Source: a virus. From it: a stretch of DNA of 23,296 bases. The position numbers were made by a program, and so were the translations under genes. The stretch is from positions 1 to 23,296 of IMG/VR virus record IMGVR_UViG_3300013286_000059. The stretch is one strand, 5' to 3'. Within the stretch, counting starts at the first letter, position 1. Each line of letters starts with the position of its first letter. The notes beneath the pieces were generated by a model, which was not told the DNA's origin, ran no database searches, and was given only the letters and a program-made list of their open reading frames with translations. Shown one piece after another: positions 16,570 to 23,296 of this stretch.

Positions 16570-16577
16570 TATTTATC
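16570..16577 (-). promoter_or_regulatory. T4-type late promoter motif (GATAAATA)
   Basis: The minus strand reads GATAAATA in the 49-base gap between the sedolisin gene and the 202-residue gene, ending 20 bases before the ATG. It matches the T4 late consensus at seven of eight positions. Confidence 0.65.
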
Positions 16578-16598
16578 AATGGTTATAATGTGCTAATT

Positions 16599-17822
16599 TT
16601 ATCGGGTACCCGTTGTTTTACGAGGATAAACAGGGCCTGTAGTCCTGAATCCGTAATTCTGTTTGGGGAAAACAGTCCCGTTACGAATTATTTTATACAC
16701 GGATATTCCAATAGGTGGACCCAGTCCTGTAACCGCATCCCAGCCGCTTGTTCCTGCATACCCGCTGGTTATTACAGTATTGTTAGTGCCAACCAAAATA
16801 TCGTAAAAAGCATTTGGATTAGCATAGGCTATAGCATTCCAATCAGCACTGGATCGGTTTATACCAGTTAGCTGTTGATATCTGGCAAGTATGCCGGCCA
16901 ATATTGGGCTTGCAAGACTGGTACCTCCAAATCCATAAACAACACTATTATAATATAATTTATAAACATTCATTGGGGCAGAAAAATCTGGTGCGCCACG
17001 CATTGACAACGGAGTAGGACTACCAGTAACTCCGCTGGTGATTGGAGTATAATACAAACCAGTTTGCCAAGTAGGCAAAGAAAATGTTGTACTGACTCCA
17101 CCACCGCCACCCCATTTGCTACCAAAAGCAAATTCTCTGTTGTCATCTGATTCTGCTGCTCGATTATTATTGCCGTCTAATGTAAGTTTTGTGCCGCCAA
17201 CAGATATTACATTTGGGCTGGATGCTGGATAGCAAAGTTGCAAAGAAGTGCCGGCATTGCCCAGTGTTGATCCCCAATCACCTGAGGCAGCAAGCACAGT
17301 AATTTTTGCATTGGCGGCGGCTGTAAAATATTGTTCGTCCGATGTATATTCACTGGTGGCCCAACTAATAGTAATAATGTTCATGCCATCCGCAATGGCT
17401 CGTGTAATCATACTTCCGTAACTTCCACCAATATAGATTGTGATACTGGCTTGGGGCGCCATTGTGGCGGCACAGAAAATATCCACTGTATTTTCTGCGC
17501 TGTACCCTGGATCGATCGAACTAAAAAATCCGGCTTGACCATCAAGTAATACTTTTGTAACGGTTGGAGGAGAATATGCCGTAGACATCAGCCCAGCTGT
17601 TTGTAGATCTGCCCAAGATTTATTGAGGTCTGCCTGTAGGAATCCTCCACCAAAACTTAAAATTCCAATTTTTATACCCAGTCCGGTTGCATTTGGAATA
17701 TTATAGGCTTTGGCAATTGTAGGCCCGTTGAGTTCCCCGTTACCAGCTAATGCAGACGGTAATTCTCCTGTTGCAGGATCTTTTAAGTCTACTGAAAATA
17801 ATTGTACGGACTGGGGGTTCAT
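16599..17822 (-). CDS. Sedolisin-type (S53) serine-carboxyl peptidase, no propeptide, 407 aa
   Basis: The catalytic residues expected of sedolisins are present in order: AENTVD gives Glu110 and Asp114, SGDWG gives the oxyanion Asp182, and GGTSLASP gives the nucleophile Ser302. The C-terminal calcium site also looks complete: FYDILVG with Asp341-Ile342, then the AGTSGWD...TGLG region with Asp362. The catalytic domain begins within the first 35 residues (PTIAKAYNIPNATGLG), so the propeptide of roughly 170-190 residues found in most secreted sedolisins is absent, as is a signal peptide. A basic C-terminal extension (about 380-407) lies beyond the fold. AGAGG is 6 bases before the ATG, one base after the repeat-fibre stop. 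Its place among late virion genes suggests a virion-borne or maturation protease; the target is unknown. Confidence 0.88.
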   Translation of the reverse strand: MNPQSVQLFSVDLKDPATGELPSALAGNGELNGPTIAKAYNIPNATGLGIKIGILSFGGGFLQADLNKSWADLQTAGLMSTAYSPPTVTKVLLDGQAGFFSSIDPGYSAENTVDIFCAATMAPQASITIYIGGSYGSMITRAIADGMNIITISWATSEYTSDEQYFTAAANAKITVLAASGDWGSTLGNAGTSLQLCYPASSPNVISVGGTKLTLDGNNNRAAESDDNREFAFGSKWGGGGGVSTTFSLPTWQTGLYYTPITSGVTGSPTPLSMRGAPDFSAPMNVYKLYYNSVVYGFGGTSLASPILAGILARYQQLTGINRSSADWNAIAYANPNAFYDILVGTNNTVITSGYAGTSGWDAVTGLGPPIGISVYKIIRNGTVFPKQNYGFRTTGPVYPRKTTGTR

Positions 17823-17823
17823 A

Positions 17824-20800
17824 TTAAACCTCTAGTTTCAAGTATGTTAATGTTACAATAATTGCAGTCGAGCCGCCACTGTTGTTATATATCTTCAAAT
17901 AGGCATTAGTACTTACGGACACATCCGCATTGAATCCCATCACTGCTGGAGTAAAGTATGTGGTAGTTGCTGTTGTAGTAATTGCTTCTGCTACCACTCC
18001 ACTACCAGGAATCGGATCTGTTGTTATCGCTCTAGCACTGTCACTGCTTTGTGCAGTTGAACTGGTATAAACAGTGATCCATGCTCCTGCGCTAACTTGT
18101 ATGCTGTACAATGCATATCCTTTAGACATGACCACTGTGGCATTGACGCTAGCTTGATTAGCTAATACTGTTGTAGTAGCGGAAACTGTGGCTCTAGAAG
18201 TACCACTAGTTATAACGCCGTTGTTGATAGTAACGGTACTACCATCAACCTTTACCCCTCCCAATGCTAAGGTTGTTGCCACAGGTAATGAGTAAGCTGT
18301 GGCACTTATTATACTGTTGTTAATTGTTATACTGGTGCCATCAACTTTGACACCACCCAATAGATTGGTTGTAGCAATTGGCAATGTATAGCCTCCGGCG
18401 GCGGCGCTAATCACACCGGTGCCAGCATTTATAGTTATGGTAGTTCCATCCACTTTCACGCCACCCAAGGTGAAGATTGAGGCCGTGGGCAAATTGTATT
18501 GTGTTGCGGAAATAACACCAGTGCTAATGGTTATGGTACTGCCGTCTACTTTTACTCCACCCAACTGAGTGGTAGTAGCAGTGGCCAATCCCAAAGTACC
18601 CAATGAGTTTGTGATGCCGCTGGTAGCAACTGCAGGAATAATCACGCCGCCTAATACAGTTGTGGTACTTGCAGGCAATGAGTAACTATAGGGAGCACTA
18701 ATCACACCAGTGCCAGCATTTATGGTCACAGTGGTTCCGTCCACTTTGACGCCCCCCAATACCGTTGTGCTGGCAGTGGGCAAGGTGTAGCCGCCTGTGC
18801 TGGTTATGACTCCGTTGCTGATAGTTATAGTGGTACCGTCTATCTTGACTCCACCCAACTGAGTGATACTGGCAGTGGCCAATCCCAAAGTACCCGATGT
18901 GTTTGTGATGCCGCTCGTGCCCACAGCTGGCACAATCACTCCACCTAACGCACTGGAGGTAGTGGCAGGCAATGTGTACGATGCTATGGGTGTGAATCCC
19001 AATGCAGTTGTCACTTGGCTGCTGGTCAATGTGTTACCGCTGATGCTGGTCACAGTGCCAGCACTGCCACTCACACTGCCTGTAATGGTATTGGTCACTG
19101 TCAAGTTAACCAGTGTGCCTACAGAAGTCAAACTGCTGGCAGTCACTGCGGGATTGAGTGTTACGCCAGTCAAAGTGCCAGCGGCGGCCACGGTGGAACT
19201 GGGTATTCTCTGCCAAACTGTACCGTTATATATTACAAAATCACCTGCTGTATATGTAATTGTACCAGAACCCAAGTTGACTGATCCACCTACACTGACC
19301 GCGTACTCAAAACCTGCTGTGCCCACACCGTCAACCAAAGACGGAGTGTTGGTGCTGGCATTCCATGTGCCTTTAAAGATCACCACGCCAGTCAAACTAT
19401 TGGGAATCTGACTGGCAGATAATTTGCCATCAGAACCCAGTGTAGCAATGCCGTTTATTAAGCCTAATGTTCCCACACTAATGGAACCGTTGCCTGATAT
19501 ATTAATTGTTGTTCCATCCACCTTTACTCCACCTAATATGTTTTGGGTAGCTGTGGGCAAACTGTAGCCACCCGGAGTGGCTGATATAGCACCATTTCCA
19601 TTTATGGTAATGCTTGTTCCATCAATCTTGACACCGCCCAACTGAGTGGTACTGGCAGTGGCTAGACCAATAGTGCCTGATGTATTTGTGATGCCACTGG
19701 TGCCAACTGCTGGCACTATCACTTCCCCCAATGCACTGGAGGTAGCTGCTGGCCTTACAGCACTGATCACTCCACTGCTGATTAGCACAGTGGTTCCGTC
19801 CACTTTGACGCCGCCCAAGGTGGAGGTCGAGGCCGTGGGCAGACTGTACACTTGTACACTAATGGTGCCATCGCCTGTGACATTTACTCCACTTCCAATC
19901 TTGACCCCGCCCAACGAGCCAGATGCAGACACAGGCAATGTGTAGGTTTGAGCACTTATTGCTCCATTAAAAATAGTTATAGTCGTTCCATCTATTTTGA
20001 CTCCACCTAACACACCAGTGCTGGCAGTGGGCAATGAATAGGTGTTTGCTCCACTGATAACTCCGTTGCTTATGGTTATAGTGCTACCATCCACTTTGAC
20101 TCCACCCAACACACCAGTGCTGGCAGTGGGCAATGAATAGGTGTTTGCTCCACTGATAACTCCATTGCTTATGGTTATAGTGCTACCATCCACTTTGACT
20201 CCACCCAACACACCGGTGCTGGCAGTGGGCAAATTGTATTGCGAACTGATGACTCCAGCATTGATTTGAATACTTGTACCGTCAATTTTGACACCCCCCA
20301 ATACACTAGTGGTGGCAATAGGCAATGAATAGGTTGCTGTGGGAGCACTAATCACACCAGTGCCAGCATTTATGGTCACAGTGGTTCCGTCCACTTTGAC
20401 GCCCCCCAATACCGTTGTGCTGGCGGTGGGCAAACTGTATGCCCCAGATGCCGCTTTGAGAATTCCCGAATTCACTGTGATAGTGGTGCCGTCCACCTTT
20501 ACTCCGCCCAACTGAGTGGTACTGGCAGTGGCTAGACCAATAGTGCCTGATGTATTTGTGATGCCACTGGTGGCAACTGCTGGCACTATCACTTCCCCCA
20601 ATGTACTGGAGGTAGCTGCTGGCCTTACAGCACTGATAACGCCACTGGCCACTGTGATTGTTGTCCCATCTGGTTTAGACACGCCCAGCTGACTGGTAGT
20701 GGCTGTTACTACACTCAAAACTCCATACTGTGTTGTTGTCACTGTAGTGCCGTCTGGCTTGATTCCCCCTAGTATAGAACTGGTGGCATTTGGCAAAGAA

Positions 20801-21312
20801 TACACACTGTAATTGGCTTGTATGACTCCGTTGCTGATGGTTATGCTAGTTCCATCCACTTTCACGCCACCCAATGTGGAGATTGAGGCCGTGGGCAGAC
20901 TGTAACTGAAAGACGCTGATATTACACCTGTGCTGTTGTTAATGGTTATACTTGTACCATCAACACGCACTCCACCCAGGGTTCCCATTGAGCTAATACC
21001 TGCTGTGGGCAAACTGTAGGCAGCAGGTGTGCCTACCAACTTGGCATAGCTGAGACTGTTTATCCATGAAGGATCGCTGTAACTGCCAGTGGTTAATACG
21101 CCATTATTAATAGCTACTGGTCCCCAGTACACATTAACTCCATCATTGAACAGCACCTGTCCTGCACGGCCATTCCTATTGGGCAATGTGTTTTGTAGTT
21201 GTACAGCATATACCTCTGAAAAATTAGCATTTATTTTAATAGCTGCGTTGCGCAAGGTATCGCCAGTCTTGTCTCCAATAACTGTACCTACATTGATTAA
21301 TTGTTGTGTCAT
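17824..21312 (-). CDS. Giant repeat tail-fibre/structural protein, 1162 aa
   Basis: The N-terminal 45 residues (INVGTVIGDKTGDTLRNAAI, then KINANFSEVY) form a phage-type attachment domain also seen at the start of other marine phage structural proteins. From about residue 99 to 1038 there are 24 repeats of 28-36 residues with the core YSLPTAST..LGGVKVDGTT.TI..GVIS. These are interrupted at 615-778 by a different domain (GLINGIATLGSDGKLSASQI, then FKGTWNASTNTPSLVDG, GDFVIYNGTVWQRI, and LGFTPIAS). Four repeats are a variant with IVPAVGTSGITNTSGT or close to it. The last 124 residues (1039-1162) are a compact beta domain (GYALYSIQVS, WITVYTS, DPIPGSGVVAE, TLTYLKLEV) familiar from T4-like cyanophages. 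AGGA lies 7 bases before the ATG. It is probably a long fibre or whisker. Confidence 0.8.
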   Translation of the reverse strand: MTQQLINVGTVIGDKTGDTLRNAAIKINANFSEVYAVQLQNTLPNRNGRAGQVLFNDGVNVYWGPVAINNGVLTTGSYSDPSWINSLSYAKLVGTPAAYSLPTAGISSMGTLGGVRVDGTSITINNSTGVISASFSYSLPTASISTLGGVKVDGTSITISNGVIQANYSVYSLPNATSSILGGIKPDGTTVTTTQYGVLSVVTATTSQLGVSKPDGTTITVASGVISAVRPAATSSTLGEVIVPAVATSGITNTSGTIGLATASTTQLGGVKVDGTTITVNSGILKAASGAYSLPTASTTVLGGVKVDGTTVTINAGTGVISAPTATYSLPIATTSVLGGVKIDGTSIQINAGVISSQYNLPTASTGVLGGVKVDGSTITISNGVISGANTYSLPTASTGVLGGVKVDGSTITISNGVISGANTYSLPTASTGVLGGVKIDGTTITIFNGAISAQTYTLPVSASGSLGGVKIGSGVNVTGDGTISVQVYSLPTASTSTLGGVKVDGTTVLISSGVISAVRPAATSSALGEVIVPAVGTSGITNTSGTIGLATASTTQLGGVKIDGTSITINGNGAISATPGGYSLPTATQNILGGVKVDGTTINISGNGSISVGTLGLINGIATLGSDGKLSASQIPNSLTGVVIFKGTWNASTNTPSLVDGVGTAGFEYAVSVGGSVNLGSGTITYTAGDFVIYNGTVWQRIPSSTVAAAGTLTGVTLNPAVTASSLTSVGTLVNLTVTNTITGSVSGSAGTVTSISGNTLTSSQVTTALGFTPIASYTLPATTSSALGGVIVPAVGTSGITNTSGTLGLATASITQLGGVKIDGTTITISNGVITSTGGYTLPTASTTVLGGVKVDGTTVTINAGTGVISAPYSYSLPASTTTVLGGVIIPAVATSGITNSLGTLGLATATTTQLGGVKVDGSTITISTGVISATQYNLPTASIFTLGGVKVDGTTITINAGTGVISAAAGGYTLPIATTNLLGGVKVDGTSITINNSIISATAYSLPVATTLALGGVKVDGSTVTINNGVITSGTSRATVSATTTVLANQASVNATVVMSKGYALYSIQVSAGAWITVYTSSTAQSSDSARAITTDPIPGSGVVAEAITTTATTTYFTPAVMGFNADVSVSTNAYLKIYNNSGGSTAIIVTLTYLKLEV
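18691..18783 (-). repeat. Dispersed 93-bp repeat, partner at 20341-20433
   Basis: The two stretches are 1650 bases apart and differ at a single base by hand comparison. Both lie within the 1162-residue fibre gene and keep the frame (550 codons apart). Confidence 0.85.
19634..19767 (-). repeat. Dispersed 134-bp repeat, partner at 20504-20637
   Basis: The two stretches are 870 bases (290 codons) apart and differ at two bases (19703 and 19734 against 20573 and 20604). Each holds a complete VPAV-type unit and parts of its flanks, so they look like a recently copied module. Confidence 0.85.
20009..20206 (-). repeat. Near-identical 99-bp tandem duplication
   Basis: Copy one (20009-20107) and copy two (20108-20206) are 99 bases each and differ at only one base in my hand comparison. 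A third copy starts at 20207 and diverges after about 23 bases. Each encodes 33 residues of the fibre repeat (TYSLPTASTGVLGGVKVDGS type). Confidence 0.88.
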
Positions 21313-21316
21313 TACT

Positions 21317-23296
21317 TTATCCTTGATCCATTGTTAAGTCGTCGTTATCTGTGCTGGCAGACAAGCCGTCAAATGTGGCTGCACCTGTGGTATTGGCTCC
21401 AGGTGCCGGTGCGACTGTTACTGTACTTATTTGATTGTATGCACTGTACCATGTGCCCGGCTGTGATTTTAAAAATTGAGAAATTTTGTCAGTTCCATTC
21501 AATAACACATTACTGGTAATCAGGTTGGGCAGGCCATCCCATGGAACAAGCGACCGCTGTATCACAGTTATAGTAGTGCCCAACTTGAGAGGAGTGGTCA
21601 ATCTAAGAGCCTGTGACACACCATCTACGGCAAAGTCAGCATCCAATTGCTGATCTCCCAATGGACTGTATGGAGCCACATTGACATTGTGTACCTTATA
21701 GGGTCGTTTGCTCAATCTAATATTGCCAACAAAAAAAGTCCATACAGTGCTGGATGCCACATTGCTAAGAATATTTGCGGTTGTGCCATTGGCATTAATT
21801 ATAACTGTCGTAACATCACCAAAGAATGTATCGCCACTGGTGTGACTGTGCAAACATCTGTATGTATAGCTGCCCACATTCACTACTGTGCCCTCAGCAT
21901 ACACAGATTTGGAAGCCCAAACCGCGGCATCATCATATCCTCCCACAAACACTTCTATATTGTCACACTGGCCATATACCGATGGTATCGAAGTAACAAA
22001 ATCAGTGCCATAATTCCACTTTGTGGATGATTTGACTGGCAAAATGTTCAAAGGTATTATTTGACTTACTCCGTCTGACACAATCTGTTGCTTGGTCACA
22101 CTGTCTTGATAGGGCATAGTTTCACTGGCTCCTATGCCTTGTACCGATGTGCCGGCCTTATTGATGTTGTAAATGCCTGTGCCCAATGTGCCTCTTCTCA
22201 ACTGGCTCAAAGTGTTACCACTTTTGACAAAATACTCTATTCTTTCTCCTCTGATATCCACAACACCCGGTATGAGATTGCTGACTATGGGCGTATCAAG
22301 ATTTGATGCATCTTGCAAATATATGCTTGTATCAGCGTAGTGCAGGTCCTTGGTCAAGATAGTTTGTTTTAGTTTGTTCAAGCGTTTGTATGTGACTCTG
22401 TTCAGCATGTCTTTGAACTGCATGTAACTGATGCCTCCTGTCAACACATTGTTGCCAAAAGTCACAATGCCCAATCTATCTCCATCAGCAGGATATGATG
22501 CAAGTTTCACAGTCACATGATCGTCATACAAAACATAGTCCACATTGGGTGTAAGCAAACTGTTATTGCGAGTGATCCACACATAATCTCCGTTTACAAC
22601 TGTTCTATCCAATCTAATGAATCCGCCACCCACGGCATTGTAATCAAAATATTGAGTAGTGCCCACTTGAGTGGTTATGTTGCTGCTGACCGTGATCAAG
22701 GTTCGTTCTAGATCAAGATACTGGTGATCATAACTGGTTATAACCTCCACAGTTGATCCAGCTGCTGGCACCGACCCACTGTTGAACTGTATGCTGTTGG
22801 ATTCTTTATTGTATGTGTACTGACTTCCCGCAGCGGAACTCACAGCCATAAGTTTACCTTGATACAAAGTGTTAGTAGCAGGACTTATTACTACAGTGAT
22901 GCCTGCAAGATCCAAAGAGTAATCACGCCCCAAAGTCAACGCAGATCCATCCACTATAACTGCAATGTCATTGACTCCTGCACTGTAAGGTTTTACCCGC
23001 TCTACATCAAAAGAATAACTGTAAAGTCCCGACACTATGGTAAAATACTGCACTATGTTGCTGTTATATATTTGATTGTCCACACGAACTATCATGTTGC
23101 TTTCATAAGGCAATGTTGTACCCACGGGATAAGTCAATGCATAAGTGTCTGTTATACCATTTACCGCTAGTCTTTCAGCATGAGTCACGCTGAATGTTTG
23201 TGCTCCACCACTCACTATGATGTAGCTAATTAAAGCACCGTAAACAGGCGCATCAGCGAACCGCAATCCCACCACATTTGAATTTTGATAAGTAGA
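21317..23296 (-). CDS. Large virion structural protein, C-terminal 659 aa (start outside window)
   Basis: The frame stays open to the right edge (the visible start reads STYQNSNVVGLRFADAPVYG), so the true start is beyond 23296; GTG codons near 23275 are not convincing starts. The visible part contains several beta modules with the pattern V.VDG..L..G.DY.L....V.L...P..GD, such as the one at about residues 221-273 counted from 23275. A conserved middle has GGISYMQFKDMLNR and IRGERIEYFV. Near 450-515 is a YAEGTVVNVGSYTYRCLHSH segment followed by W and F residues, loosely like small carbohydrate-binding modules. The end is low-complexity (Gly, Ala, Thr, Asp). It is four bases upstream of the repeat fibre, so both are probably on one late transcript. 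A baseplate or fibre-connector role is inferred. Confidence 0.7.
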   Translation of the reverse strand, partial: STYQNSNVVGLRFADAPVYGALISYIIVSGGAQTFSVTHAERLAVNGITDTYALTYPVGTTLPYESNMIVRVDNQIYNSNIVQYFTIVSGLYSYSFDVERVKPYSAGVNDIAVIVDGSALTLGRDYSLDLAGITVVISPATNTLYQGKLMAVSSAAGSQYTYNKESNSIQFNSGSVPAAGSTVEVITSYDHQYLDLERTLITVSSNITTQVGTTQYFDYNAVGGGFIRLDRTVVNGDYVWITRNNSLLTPNVDYVLYDDHVTVKLASYPADGDRLGIVTFGNNVLTGGISYMQFKDMLNRVTYKRLNKLKQTILTKDLHYADTSIYLQDASNLDTPIVSNLIPGVVDIRGERIEYFVKSGNTLSQLRRGTLGTGIYNINKAGTSVQGIGASETMPYQDSVTKQQIVSDGVSQIIPLNILPVKSSTKWNYGTDFVTSIPSVYGQCDNIEVFVGGYDDAAVWASKSVYAEGTVVNVGSYTYRCLHSHTSGDTFFGDVTTVIINANGTTANILSNVASSTVWTFFVGNIRLSKRPYKVHNVNVAPYSPLGDQQLDADFAVDGVSQALRLTTPLKLGTTITVIQRSLVPWDGLPNLITSNVLLNGTDKISQFLKSQPGTWYSAYNQISTVTVAPAPGANTTGAATFDGLSASTDNDDLTMDQG

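Larger units (their letters stand above)
18199..21018 (-). repeat. 24 coding repeats of 28-36 codons
   Basis: The units share the core LPTAST..LGGVKVDGT.I.I..GVI. They fall in two classes, a main VDG-type and a VPAV-type (four copies), and the array is split by a 164-codon insert at 18979-19470. The regular length and the strand-turn pattern suggest a beta-solenoid or triple-beta shaft. Confidence 0.9.

Noticed and set aside
16603-16612. Palindrome CGGGTACCCG as a terminator after the sedolisin gene
   Set aside because: It lies within the last codons, leaves no proper loop for a stable hairpin, and is not followed by a T-run on the minus strand.
18863-19411. A 182-codon open frame on the + strand inside the giant fibre gene
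   Set aside because: It is a Pro/Val/Thr-rich mirror of the repeat codons on the other strand, with no ribosome binding site or known domain. The same holds for the other + strand frames between 430 and 23296.
18199-21018. Regularly spaced repeats that could suggest a CRISPR array
   Set aside because: The repeats are multiples of three, lie in one open frame, vary in length and sequence, and encode a conserved peptide core. They are protein repeats.
23273-23275. GTG at 23275 as the start of the large structural protein
   Set aside because: The frame is open through the window edge with protein-like sequence upstream, so the true start is probably outside the window.

Overview
The window looks like part of the genome of a T4-like tailed phage of the marine or freshwater type (myovirus-like). 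The evidence is internal: a run of large, repetitive, Gly/Ser/Thr/Asn-rich virion proteins; a shared tail-fibre anchor domain in four of them; a phage tail-collar domain; four copies of a motif one base away from the T4 late promoter (TATAAATA) placed just before structural genes; and gene packing with 1, 4 or 8 base overlaps. No tRNA, rRNA, integrase, transposase or CRISPR was seen. The host cannot be named from the sequence.

Layout. Positions 1-426 hold two small genes on the + strand (the first cut by the window edge). They meet, tail to tail, a long minus-strand gene series that fills the rest. Read in transcription order (right to left), this begins with a large structural protein cut by the right edge (21317-23296), a 1162-residue repeat fibre, a complete sedolisin-type (S53) serine-carboxyl peptidase without a propeptide, a 202-residue virion-type protein, then fibre proteins of 741 residues (tail collar), 562 and 852 residues. 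After the 852-residue fibre come a U32-peptidase-like TIM-barrel/Cys-cluster protein and an unknown 220-residue protein, then a fourth fibre of 696 residues with a C-terminal autoprocessing-like domain, and a 313-residue virion-type protein.

A clear sigma-70-type promoter (TTGACA, 17 bases, TATTAT) at 4651-4679 then opens a six-gene, fully overlapping operon (4633 down to 421): a small conserved protein, two GT8-like glycosyltransferases, an unknown 201-residue protein, and two more glycosyltransferase-like proteins of a second family.

How it works together (inference). The right three quarters encode late virion parts, mostly host-recognition fibres built from one anchor domain with different distal ends. 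The protease may act at the cell surface or in virion maturation. The left glycosyltransferase operon has its own host-type promoter and so may be expressed before the late genes. It could alter host surface glycans or decorate phage components. With no terminator visible between the blocks, late transcripts may also read into it.
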